Source: Calothrix sp. PCC 7103
GTDB lineage: Bacteria; Cyanobacteriota; Cyanobacteriia; Cyanobacteriales; Nostocaceae
Assembly (NCBI RefSeq): GCF_000331305.1
Contig: NZ_KB217478.1
Location: forward strand, 1,270,564-1,334,563
Direction: 5' to 3'
Length of the DNA: 64,000 bases
The notes under the pieces were generated by a model. It did not search any database. It had not been told where the DNA came from and saw nothing but the letters and a program-made list of their open reading frames with translations. Shown one piece after another: positions 1 through 6,546 of the stretch (positions are counted from its first letter, which is position 1; the number at the start of each line of letters is the position of its first letter). The position numbers and the translations under genes were made by a program.

Positions 1-1229
1 TAGGTGTTATTGTTACTATCTAGTTGCTTGGCTTGTCTAATACACTCCTTAACGTACCAAGTCTTACCAGTACCAATAGGAGACTGGATAACAGTTAGCT
101 TGGCAGCATCCAAGTCGATACCCATATCAGCTACAAACTGTTTTGAGGTAGTAATAGCGTCAGTTAAGGGGTAGTGAGACTGCTTAAGCTGTTCTAAGGA
201 ACTCTTGGCACCGTAGTTTAGACCTCTTAGCAGTACTACTTTATACTCTTCTGTATTCCAAGCTGTACCATCTGCTTTAACTTCAGAGCCATAAGCATCC
301 TGTGCCCACTCCTGTAGCGCTTCTCTAGCCTCCTCTACTGACCAAGTACCAGTTAGAACCAACTTAGATGCTATGATACCAGTCTCTAGCGCTCTATTGT
401 TAGCAGTGCCAGCATTACGACTACCTGTAGCTAACTTAGCTTTACATCTCTTTACTAACCCCTCTACTTGCTTACTGGTTAGCTTCTGTACTGCTACTGT
501 ATCCTGGTATACCTGGATAGTATCTAGTAGTTCTGTAACTGTACCTACTATATTGGTACTAGTAGTCTTAGCCGTCTTAACTTTAGCTGTAGGAGCTACC
601 AGAGTGGTAAAGGGGAAGTCAGATAAGGTATAACGACGGTCAGAATGTAGTTCTAGTAGCTGTACTGCATAAGGGTCGCTAGGGTTCTTCATATGGTTAA
701 ACCCTGGTAAGCGCATTACACGGGGTAAGTCCTTAACTACCTCATCTCCTCCAGTTAGGTTTATGAGTAGTTGCTGGTAGGCTGTGAAGCGCTCTATGGG
801 ACATGCTTCAGGTTGTAGAAACCAGTAGAGATGCTTACCGTTTTTAGACTGTACTATGGCACTTGGTAGAGGTAGCTGGTCTAAGTTCTTAGGCTCACAT
901 CCGTCATAGTCACAAAAGAATGAAGTAACTCCAGTAATGTTAGCAGCCGTTCTACCAGTTCCATCTGTATGGTTAACTGTATGGTAGATGCCCGCACCTC
1001 GACTATTCAAGTCCATTAAGCGCTTCATTGTTCTAGAGTCAGTACTACCGTGCCAGTTAGCGACTAGGCTAGAGTCCTTTGTACCCTTAGTCTTGGCACC
1101 GTCATCAAAAGTCTGAAAACAGATGTCATTATCTCCATGTACTGCTCTTAGAAGCTCGATAGCAGTATCATAAGACTTGGTTGACAATGTAGAGGTATAT
1201 GAGTTATCTTTATTGGTATAAGTAAGCAT
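1..1229 (-). CDS. Plasmid-type replication protein (primase/ATPase), 3' end outside the window
   Basis: The minus strand is open from an ATG at 1229 to the window edge, giving 409 residues with no stop. Residues 104-110 read FFCDYDG and are followed near 123-139 by a segment ending in GKHLYWFL; this acidic pair plus S/G/H segment is typical of RepB-like archaeo-eukaryotic primases on mobile DNA. Near the visible end (383-390) SPIGTGKT is a Walker A loop, so a helicase-type ATPase domain begins there. A primase followed by an ATPase is the layout of the cyanobacterial plasmid replication family CyRepA1; that family name is an inference from layout. AAGGA lies about 11 nt before the ATG. Codon use (CTA, GTA, TAC, ACT) matches the rest of the first 6.5 kb and differs from the chromosomal part. 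Confidence 0.65.
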   Translation of the reverse strand, partial: MLTYTNKDNSYTSTLSTKSYDTAIELLRAVHGDNDICFQTFDDGAKTKGTKDSSLVANWHGSTDSRTMKRLMDLNSRGAGIYHTVNHTDGTGRTAANITGVTSFFCDYDGCEPKNLDQLPLPSAIVQSKNGKHLYWFLQPEACPIERFTAYQQLLINLTGGDEVVKDLPRVMRLPGFNHMKNPSDPYAVQLLELHSDRRYTLSDFPFTTLVAPTAKVKTAKTTSTNIVGTVTELLDTIQVYQDTVAVQKLTSKQVEGLVKRCKAKLATGSRNAGTANNRALETGIIASKLVLTGTWSVEEAREALQEWAQDAYGSEVKADGTAWNTEEYKVVLLRGLNYGAKSSLEQLKQSHYPLTDAITTSKQFVADMGIDLDAAKLTVIQSPIGTGKTWYVKECIRQAKQLDSNNNT

Positions 1230-1267
1230 TTGAGTTAGTTCCTTGAGTGCTTTATGTTTAACCGGAA

Positions 1268-1298
1268 AGCCCATTGGTGTTGATAGCACTAGTGGGCT
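1268..1298 (-). promoter_or_regulatory. Hairpin in the leader of the replication gene
   Basis: AGCCCA at 1268-1273 pairs with TGGGCT at 1293-1298, and the inner bases extend the stem to about 10 of 12 pairs. It lies 39 nt upstream of the replication gene start on the same strand and is followed only by a short T run. It could be an attenuator, a terminator for the small upstream RHH gene, or part of an origin; the sequence does not decide. Confidence 0.4.
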
Positions 1299-1322
1299 AT
1301 TTAACTATGTAACCTAGCTAGG

Positions 1323-1490
1323 TTAACCTACAGTAGACTTGATACTAGCGTTAAAGCAGACGTATCGTACATAGCTGCTAACCGACATCCCTAAACTACT
1401 TGCTCTATCTTTGAGACTCTCCATCTCATCGGTTGAGACTCTAGCTGATATCCACTTACTGTCTGTCTTTGTATACATCTTTGTCTCCAT
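1323..1490 (-). CDS. Very small ribbon-helix-helix DNA-binding protein (55 aa)
   Basis: A short open frame starts at ATG 1490 and ends with TAA at 1323. The product has a clear RHH pattern: a beta-strand segment WISARVS at residues 12-18, then a helix with DEMESLKDRASSLG, a turn, and a second helix starting MSVSSYVRYV. This is the CopG/MetJ-like or MobC-like fold that binds DNA as a dimer. It sits directly upstream of the replication gene in the same orientation, so a role as copy-number or transcriptional repressor is plausible but inferred. The start is ambiguous: a second ATG at 1478 has GGAG six bases upstream, giving 51 aa. A GTTTAC box lies just upstream (1499-1516). Confidence 0.6.
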   Translation of the reverse strand: METKMYTKTDSKWISARVSTDEMESLKDRASSLGMSVSSYVRYVCFNASIKSTVG

Positions 1491-1498
1491 AGTTCTCA

Positions 1499-1516
1499 CA
1501 CTATTAACTTGTAAAC
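1499..1516 (-). promoter_or_regulatory. GTTTAC box upstream of the small RHH gene
   Basis: On the minus strand this reads GTTTACAAGTTAATAGTG. It is one of five near-identical 18-nt boxes placed 7 to 27 nt before start codons in the first 6 kb (consensus GTTTACNNNTTANTAGTA). It is probably a promoter or operator element private to this mobile segment. Confidence 0.5.
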
Positions 1517-1582
1517 TAGGTTAGGTAACTAGGTTAACCTCTTATTATAAGATACAATACTTTTAGAGGTTATTCCGGGAAG

Positions 1583-1828
1583 TTACTGAAGAATATTTGT
1601 ATTATTTTCAGTTATCATACATTCACTTTTGTACAGTTCTACAGCTTCTCTTAATAGCGTCCTAGCTTCACAGTAGCCAGATGCTCCTATGTACTTATGT
1701 AGTGCTTTATACAGACCCTCGTGAGTATTATCTGTCCACTCTGGAGTGACAAAAGCACCTCTAGCTAGGTCTCCTAGTGGTGTATCTTCTTTCTTATAAG
1801 GACGTAGCCAAGTTCTAAAGGACTTCAT
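1583..1828 (-). CDS. YozE SAM-like family small protein
   Basis: The 81-residue product begins MKSFRTWLRPYKKEDTPLGDLAR and continues with a W followed by spaced helices ending in EAVELYKS. The opening F-x-W-L-x-x-Y pattern, the D-x-x-x-D-L-A segment and the late W/Y-bearing helix match the YozE_SAM_like family, a four-helix domain of unknown function in phages, plasmids and Firmicutes. No catalytic residue is visible. The gene lies in the same orientation as the replication gene, between two other small genes of the element. No strong ribosome-binding site was seen. Confidence 0.5.
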   Translation of the reverse strand: MKSFRTWLRPYKKEDTPLGDLARGAFVTPEWTDNTHEGLYKALHKYIGASGYCEARTLLREAVELYKSECMITENNTNILQ

Positions 1829-1946
1829 ATAGTTTACCTAGTAGGTTGTCCGTAGCAGTATTTTACTAACCTTGCTTACTGCCCCACTAACTCCTATCTC
1901 TTTCTTAGAGGTCGTGTCTGAGTTAGTGGTACAAAAGCTAGGGTAC

Positions 1947-2135
1947 CTAGTGGTTACTCTGGATACTCGGATAACGTTGCTGTACTTCCTCATCCGTTAA
2001 ATATCTAATGAACTCCTCAGTACTAGGCTCATCCACACACTGGTAAGTAACACAGTCGTGGTCGCATATACGAGCTAAGTAGTACCTACCTGTTGTATGT
2101 TCTACCCTAACCGTCTCATAACAGTCCCATGCCAT
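1947..2135 (-). CDS. Small hypothetical protein, 62 aa
   Basis: The product (start MAWDCYETVRVEH, end IQSNH) is not recognised. It is acidic in its second half, has four cysteines (CYE, ICDHDC, QCV) and no membrane segment. It is likely a real gene because a GTTTAC box (2154-2171) stands before it and its codon use fits the element. It is the first of several short minus-strand genes running toward the replication gene. The Cys/His spacing C-x2-D-x-C is too short to claim a zinc site. Confidence 0.4.
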   Translation of the reverse strand: MAWDCYETVRVEHTTGRYYLARICDHDCVTYQCVDEPSTEEFIRYLTDEEVQQRYPSIQSNH

Positions 2136-2153
2136 ACTTAGTTAACCTATCTA

Positions 2154-2171
2154 TACTACTAACTTGTAAAC
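2154..2171 (-). promoter_or_regulatory. GTTTAC box upstream of the 62-aa gene
   Basis: Minus-strand sequence GTTTACAAGTTAGTAGTA, which fits the consensus of the five boxes exactly and is followed by TAGATAGG before the ATG at 2135. Confidence 0.5.
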
Positions 2172-2386
2172 CTTATGCCAATATCAGGAAGTAGTTATAT
2201 CAAGTACCTCGGATGATATTTACAGTATAACTCGAACTACAAAAGAATGCAACTATGGTACCTAGCTAAGTAAGTAGCCTCAGATGTGAGGTTAGTTAGG
2301 TTGTCCGTTGGTGGGAAAACTTCTCTTAAGCTAGGTATCATTGTATGGTTAACCTTTAGATAATATTTATACTACGGTAGTAGTTT

Positions 2387-2827
2387 ATGGAAGTAGTAGC
2401 GACAATATTAAATGAGACTAGACCCAACGATATAGAGTACCTAGAGACAATGACAAAAGCGCAGATAATACGACTACTCAAACAGTCGTTACTGTTGCCT
2501 CATGAGGTCACTATAGCACTAGCTAATGATGTATCGGAGATGGTAGAGAAGACAGAGGCTAGGGACTTGATAACGTTATCCGAGTGGTTAGATAAGAATG
2601 GTTATCATATCGAGGACTCGGCTAAGTACCGACTAGCTAACCTAGTAGCACAAGGCTATAAAGAGAAGTATCAAAAGTTACCACGTAAGATAGCTAGGCA
2701 AGATAGCCGGGGTAAGTATCTTAAGAAGTCTTACGGCTACGATACCGATGAACTACCAGTACTTAAGGAGGCAATAGAGCGTTTAAAGACTCTAGGTTTC
2801 CCAGTAGTACGTACTGTGAAGACTTAA
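2387..2827 (+). CDS. Hypothetical protein of the mobile element, 146 aa
   Basis: The protein starts MEVVATILNETRPNDIEYLE and is mostly helical, with a basic middle (KEKYQKLPRKIARQDSRGKYLKKSYGY, residues about 91-118) that could bind nucleic acid. No family is recognised. The AT-rich stretch before the ATG includes TAGATAATATTTATACTA, which could supply a -10 element; there is no GTTTAC box and no clear ribosome-binding site. It is transcribed away from the minus-strand replication cluster. Confidence 0.5.
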   Translation: MEVVATILNETRPNDIEYLETMTKAQIIRLLKQSLLLPHEVTIALANDVSEMVEKTEARDLITLSEWLDKNGYHIEDSAKYRLANLVAQGYKEKYQKLPRKIARQDSRGKYLKKSYGYDTDELPVLKEAIERLKTLGFPVVRTVKT

Positions 2828-2838
2828 ATAAGGAGATG

Positions 2839-2950
2839 TAACAAAGGTACTTCAGGCGCCATCTTGTATTCGGCAATATTAGCCGTATTTAGTCGTATTC
2901 GTGCGTATTAGCCAGATAGTAGGTACCTCAAGCGCCACCTGCATTCGTAA
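2839..2950. repeat. Imperfect direct repeat pair (about 27 bp) after the 146-aa gene
   Basis: Two units about 70 bp apart begin GGTACTTCAGGCGCCATCTT (near 2847) and GGTACCTCAAGCGCCACCT (near 2922), each ending in a run like ATTCG. Between them the motif GTATT(A/C)G recurs. The gap carries no gene. It could be an iteron-like or regulatory region. Confidence 0.35.
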
Positions 2951-2983
2951 GTATATATACTCACCGTAGGTCATGCTATTTAA

Positions 2984-3001
2984 CTGTAAGTATCGGCTAG
3001 G
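2984..3001. repeat. 18-bp repeat, copy 1
   Basis: CTGTAAGTATCGGCTAGG is present here and, perfectly, in inverse orientation at 5368-5385. A 12-bp core (inverse) also occurs at 3621-3632. This copy abuts the GTTTAC box of the next gene. Confidence 0.55.
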
Positions 3002-3018
3002 TTTACGCTATAATAGTA
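3001..3018 (+). promoter_or_regulatory. GTTTAC box upstream of the 181-aa gene
   Basis: GTTTACGCTATAATAGTA, matching the shared box except ATA for TTA. It ends 7 nt before the ATG at 3026 and also contains TATAAT, so it may double as the promoter. Confidence 0.5.
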
Positions 3019-3025
3019 TATAGAG

Positions 3026-3571
3026 ATGTTGCAGGTAGCTAGTATGTTCAGTCTCCCCCCTAAAATAGATAGAGTTGGTAGTAGTCCAGAGTATGCAGCT
3101 AAGAAGTACTACACCGAGTTACCATATCAGTACAAAAGTACCACACTAGAGTCCTTAGTAACGGGTAAGCTGTCGGTAGGTACAGTAGAGGTACAGGTAT
3201 TACGTGGTGCTACCATAGAATACGATACGGCTAGTAGCTTATACCTTCCTAAGTACTCGTACTGGTTAGCTGAGAAGGAGTTAGCTTCATCACTAGATAC
3301 TAGTCAAGATAGAGTACATCGGTCACTTATTCGACTGCTTAAGAACGAAAGATACGATACTAAGCCCCACTACATCACCCAGGATGCACCTGGATGTATG
3401 GTATCAACCCTAAACGTAGTCTATGCTGGTCAGCTACATATCAACTGTTCTAAGTACCTTAGAGCGCTAGTAAAGGACTTAGCCACTCGTAGACCGTACA
3501 TTAATACTGCTAGAGTAGTCTATGATACATACAGTACTAGCTACTTCGCTCGACTAGGACTTATTAAGTAG
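3026..3571 (+). CDS. Hypothetical protein of the mobile element, 181 aa
   Basis: The product (MLQVASMFSLPPKIDRVGSS at the start, YFARLGLIK at the end) is not recognised. It has a central helix-rich stretch, KELASSLDTSQDRVHRSLIR, at about residues 85-104 that resembles a winged-helix or helix-turn-helix recognition region of phage or plasmid replication initiators; this is a weak pattern only. A second in-frame ATG (residue 7) could be the real start. An inverted-repeat terminator follows (3721-3781), shared with the convergent regulator gene. Confidence 0.5.
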   Translation: MLQVASMFSLPPKIDRVGSSPEYAAKKYYTELPYQYKSTTLESLVTGKLSVGTVEVQVLRGATIEYDTASSLYLPKYSYWLAEKELASSLDTSQDRVHRSLIRLLKNERYDTKPHYITQDAPGCMVSTLNVVYAGQLHINCSKYLRALVKDLATRRPYINTARVVYDTYSTSYFARLGLIK

Positions 3572-3720
3572 CAAGCGGGTTACGACCAGGTAAGTATGTA
3601 TAACCAGTAGGCTTTTCAGACGATACTTACAGACCAGTTATTCAGTTTGCAAGCTATTTATCATCTACAACTACGACATGTAAGTATCCTTCAAAAGATA
3701 GTCATAGTAGGGATAAGCAT

Positions 3721-3781
3721 CTACAACAATACCTAGGAGCCATCATAAGCTACCTAGGTATCATAGTATATTAGGTTGTAG
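3721..3781. terminator. Two-tier inverted repeat between convergent genes
   Basis: CTACAAC (3721-3727) pairs with GTTGTAG (3775-3781), and inside it ATACCTAGG (3729-3737) pairs with CCTAGGTAT (3753-3761). It lies between the convergent ends at 3571 and 3799, so it probably terminates both transcripts. Confidence 0.5.
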
Positions 3782-3798
3782 GGCTAATAGAGGACTAA

Positions 3799-4644
3799 CT
3801 ATCCTACGGCTACTTCAGACTCATAGAGTGTTAGGCTAGGTTGCATAGTACCAGACCAGATAGAGTACTTCTTGCTGCCTTGTACAGACCAGAGGTATCC
3901 ATCATCAGCTTGGTAGGTACCTTTTGTAGCTTCTTGCACTACCAGACTATACGCTTGAGTTGCTACATCCAGATGGTACCGACTAGCGAACTCATCTCTA
4001 GTTAGTCGTATAGTAGTAGGTAACTCTTGACTATTAATACCCCCCATTTGGGGGCTAACTTCTAAACTAGGTAGACTAGCTAGGTACACCGTAGCCTCAG
4101 TTAGTACATCTGTATCATTATAACCATACTCAGGTTTAAGTCCTTTAGCAATAGCAGCTACGAACTCAGGATACTCAACTAGCCTGGATATCTGTTCCAA
4201 CTTGTCTATTACTTTGCTACTCTTGACTCTTAAGTTAGCTATCTCCCACACTACGTCAGAGTACACTCGTACTACCTTAATATACTTCTTAGCACCATTA
4301 GCCGACTTATCGAGCATCCCTACTATTCTACGAGTAAGAAATACTAGTACTTCTATGTCGTTAACCCAGTCCTTAATATATGTATCTAGTAGAATACTGT
4401 CGTCTAGTTTATCTCCCACACACACACACACACTAGGAGTAACACCTAAGCTACTATCCTTATCTGGTAAGGGTTGGAGGGTGTTACACCTGTTATCTAA
4501 GGTGTTACTCCTACCTAGATACTCTTTAACAGCGATATCGACTATCTCAGATAGCGGTTTACCTAGTTGGTTTGCTAGTACTTCTAACTCACTCCTGACT
4601 GTTGACTCAGGTCTATAGGCTATAACTGACTTCTTACTAGGCAT
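3799..4644 (-). CDS. Ribbon-helix-helix regulator with long C-terminal region
   Basis: The 281-aa product begins MPSKKSVIAYRPESTVRSEL and has a strand-helix-helix segment in its first 45 residues (VIAYRPESTVRSELEVLANQ, then LGKPLSEIVDIAVKEYL) typical of RHH DNA-binding domains. The remainder is unrecognised and mostly helical. I chose ATG 4644 because GGAG lies 9 nt upstream; an in-frame TTG at 4659 overlaps that site. TATAAT (minus strand, 4674-4679) stands just before it, surrounded by AGGTGT-N-ACACCT type inverted repeats, so the protein probably represses itself. A CA-rich stretch inside the gene encodes VCVCV. It could be a plasmid copy-number or partition regulator. Confidence 0.6.
   Translation of the reverse strand: MPSKKSVIAYRPESTVRSELEVLANQLGKPLSEIVDIAVKEYLGRSNTLDNRCNTLQPLPDKDSSLGVTPSVCVCVGDKLDDSILLDTYIKDWVNDIEVLVFLTRRIVGMLDKSANGAKKYIKVVRVYSDVVWEIANLRVKSSKVIDKLEQISRLVEYPEFVAAIAKGLKPEYGYNDTDVLTEATVYLASLPSLEVSPQMGGINSQELPTTIRLTRDEFASRYHLDVATQAYSLVVQEATKGTYQADDGYLWSVQGSKKYSIWSGTMQPSLTLYESEVAVG
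4411..4447. repeat. (CA)n plus half-operator, intragenic copy
   Basis: ATCTC, then a run of about nine CA units, then CTAGGAGTAACACCT. The same arrangement occurs in inverse orientation at 4745-4777 upstream of the gene, with fewer CA units. The two copies form a long imperfect inverted repeat about 330 bp apart. Confidence 0.6.
4480..4512. promoter_or_regulatory. Intragenic operator-like sites
   Basis: GGTGTTACACC at 4480-4490 is a near-perfect inverted repeat, and AGGTGTTACTCCT at 4500-4512 is a second site with one arm altered. Both match the sites upstream of the RHH regulator gene in which they lie. Confidence 0.45.
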
Positions 4645-4660
4645 CTGCTTAAACTCCAAT

Positions 4661-4757
4661 AGGTGTAACTCTATTATAGAGGTGTAACTCCAGGTGTAAC
4701 ACCCTCTATCTATTATACAGTAAGCATTTCAGCCCGTCAACATAAGGTGTAACACCT
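4661..4757. promoter_or_regulatory. Promoter and operator cluster of the RHH regulator
   Basis: Four sites of the form AGGTGT-A-ACNCCN occur at 4661-4672, 4680-4692, 4692-4704 and 4745-4757, the last a full AGGTGTAACACCT inverted repeat. TATAAT lies between the first two on the minus strand. Sites flanking the -10 are the classical layout for autorepression. Confidence 0.55.
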
Positions 4758-4909
4758 AGGTGTGTGTGTGAGAGATAGGACTAACTTTAGAGCCTCCAGA
4801 ATATTTCTTAGTTAACCTAGCTAGGCAACCTAGTGATAATGGTTCTCATCCGATAGGTACTAAAATACCCCTAGGTCTGGTCTAGAGGTTAATAGTTAGG
4901 AGTAGCATA

Positions 4910-5098
4910 TTAGTCGGAGATAGTACAGATGTAGTTAATACCGTTAGGATGTGACACTAAGTAACTATTACCTATTCGGATATAGGAGAGTATCTTATTG
5001 CGCTTACAGAACTCATTAAATGCCCGACTGTTCTTAATGGTTATAGGCTTCTCGTAGCAAGCATAAGGGATACTGTCTTTATTAGTACTTCTGTTCAT
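4910..5098 (-). CDS. Small hypothetical protein, 62 aa
   Basis: The protein (MNRSTNKDSIPYACYEK to INYICTISD) is not recognised. It has two cysteines, no membrane helix and a basic middle. TATAAT occurs about 30 nt upstream on the minus strand within GATATAATG, which could serve as a -10. The gene stands alone between the regulator promoter and a 350-bp non-coding stretch. Its reality rests on codon use and that promoter only. Confidence 0.35.
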   Translation of the reverse strand: MNRSTNKDSIPYACYEKPITIKNSRAFNEFCKRNKILSYIRIGNSYLVSHPNGINYICTISD

Positions 5099-5447
5099 AC
5101 GTCTACCTATGTTACCTAGTTACATTATATCACATGTACTGCAAGCTAGCATCCTTATCTGGTACCTATTTCAGAAGTTCTGAGGGGCTATTTGCTGCAA
5201 TAGAATAGCCTAGATGGTTAACCTAGGCTAGCAGTTAGATACTTAGAACAGGATGAACTGTCTGTATCTATTATAGCATATTTCTGGTCTAAGGGTGGTA
5301 GCTCGTAAATACTTTGCTCGTTAGTGGCTACTTTAGCGCCATACCTATATCGGGTCTATGACTACTTCCTAGCCGATACTTACAGCCCTAAGCGTCCACT
5401 ATGCGCCAATAGTTGCTTACTTATTTCTTAGCTGATGGGTCTTATCT
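5099..5447. other. Non-coding stretch of the mobile element
   Basis: No gene was found. It holds a hairpin (AGCCTAG 5207-5213 with CTAGGCT 5223-5229), a TTAACCTAGG tract that recurs elsewhere in the element, and the second copy of the 18-bp repeat at 5368-5385. Confidence 0.5.
5368..5385. repeat. 18-bp repeat, copy 2 (inverse)
   Basis: CCTAGCCGATACTTACAG, the exact reverse complement of 2984-3001. In copy 1 a GTTTAC box follows directly; here it does not. Confidence 0.55.
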
Positions 5448-5684
5448 TCATTTGGTTGCCTCCTCTAGCTCCTTAAGTCTCTTCTGGTTAGCTTTAATAT
5501 TTGCTTCTAGTATATGTAGTGCTACCGAGTATCCTTTAAGTTCCTGTTGGCTGTGATGTTGGTCACGTAGTAACTCTATTGCCCTACGTACTAATGTACT
5601 AACTGTAGTACTTTGAGTATCGGCTGTCATTACCAACCAGTCGTAGTCCGTCTGTTGTAGCCTGATGGAGCGCTGTATCGACAT
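5448..5684 (-). CDS. CopG-like ribbon-helix-helix protein, 78 aa
   Basis: The product starts MSIQRSIRLQQTDYDWLVM, gives a short strand, then two helices (DYDWLVMTADTQ and TVSTLVRRAIELLRD), the RHH pattern, and ends in a charged helix (QKRLKELEEATK). Such small dimeric proteins repress plasmid and toxin-antitoxin promoters. It is divergent from the 197-aa gene at 5818, and repeated ACACTCA/TGAGTGT sites fill the space between, so it probably regulates both. A GTTTAC box lies at 5712-5729 on its strand. Confidence 0.6.
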   Translation of the reverse strand: MSIQRSIRLQQTDYDWLVMTADTQSTTVSTLVRRAIELLRDQHHSQQELKGYSVALHILEANIKANQKRLKELEEATK

Positions 5685-5711
5685 ATCGTTATCATCCCTA
5701 CTAAGTATCTA

Positions 5712-5796
5712 TATATCTAAACTGTAAACTCAGTGAGTGTCGGGTAACACTCAATAGGACTCACTAACACTCATTGAGGTTTACATATTATTAGTA
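5712..5796. promoter_or_regulatory. Divergent promoter region with two GTTTAC boxes and ACACTC sites
   Basis: A GTTTAC box faces left at 5712-5729 and another faces right at 5779-5796 (GTTTACATATTATTAGTA, consensus match). Between them GAGTGT (5735-5740) and ACACTC (5747-5752) form an inverted repeat, and ACACTC recurs at 5767-5772. The layout suggests an operator shared by both genes, most likely bound by the adjacent RHH protein. Confidence 0.55.
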
Positions 5797-5817
5797 GATA
5801 CTTACTACAGGATACTT

Positions 5818-6411
5818 ATGGACTTATCACAGCAGATAGCAGCAGCTAATAGAAAACTAGAGCTAGCTAAACAGGAGTTAGAAAGAGCCGAGAAAGAAAA
5901 GGAGTACCAGGAGTACATTAAGGAGTTCTCAGGTATACAAGTACGTAGATACCTTAAGGACTGGTTAGAGCGCGCTATCGATACTGGGGACTTCTCTAAC
6001 CTAGATAAACCTATTATGGATACCTACTGGAGCCGATACCCACAGGATAAGGAGCAACACTACATCTGGCTAGCTGCTAGACTCCTAACACATCCTGAAT
6101 ATGGCTTGGTATCTAATGATACAAGAGTACGTAATGTTAGTACTAAGTGGCTAGGGAAGGAATACTCAACACCAGAAGAGCTACTAGAGTCCATCGAAGC
6201 AAAGATAGGGAAGTCACCATTCAGTAGCCAAAGATGGTTCACTAAGCTGATGGGTATTGCTATTAAGGAACCTAACGGACTAACTAACCCTACAGCAACT
6301 ATCAAGCTACTCCAAGATAAGTACACTAAGGAGCCAGAGATAGAGGGGTTAAAAACAGAGCTACTAACACAGGAGGACGCTCTACAGATGTTCGTACTGT
6401 TCAACTCCTAA
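5818..6411 (+). CDS. Hypothetical protein with N-terminal coiled coil, 197 aa
   Basis: Residues 1-40 (MDLSQQIAAANRKLELAKQE onward, many E/K/L/A) form a strong coiled coil. The rest is mixed and unrecognised, with W-rich segments such as YIWLAARLL and SQRWFTKLMG. No enzyme motif is visible. Being divergent from an RHH gene suggests an element-borne structural or replication/partition function, but this is inference. A hairpin followed by TTTCTTT ends the transcript (6441-6470). Confidence 0.5.
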   Translation: MDLSQQIAAANRKLELAKQELERAEKEKEYQEYIKEFSGIQVRRYLKDWLERAIDTGDFSNLDKPIMDTYWSRYPQDKEQHYIWLAARLLTHPEYGLVSNDTRVRNVSTKWLGKEYSTPEELLESIEAKIGKSPFSSQRWFTKLMGIAIKEPNGLTNPTATIKLLQDKYTKEPEIEGLKTELLTQEDALQMFVLFNS

Positions 6412-6440
6412 ACTCAAATACCCCCAAATGGTGTTAATAG

Positions 6441-6476
6441 TATCCTAAGTATATATTGATACCTAGGATATTTCTT
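6441..6476 (+). terminator. Rho-independent-like terminator
   Basis: TATCCTA (6441-6447) pairs with TAGGATA (6464-6470), with an inner GTAT/ATAC extension, and TTTCTTT follows. It lies 30 nt after the 197-aa gene and is the last recognisable piece of the CTAG-rich element. Confidence 0.5.
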
Positions 6477-6546
6477 TAGGTACCTATGGCTATCAGATGG
6501 CTATTCTAGGTATGCTAGGGAAGTACAGATAGTACTAGAAGTAGTA

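Noticed and set aside
373-633. Plus-strand 86-aa frame
   Set aside because: Antisense to the replication gene, hydrophobic by shadow codons, no start signal.
4411-4447. CA repeat as a simple microsatellite only
   Set aside because: A matching inverse module with the same flanks upstream makes a plain slippage tract an incomplete description.
4202-4618. Plus-strand frame of 138 aa opposite the RHH regulator
   Set aside because: Low-complexity Ser/Thr/Leu product antisense to a well supported gene; the shadow of its codon pattern.
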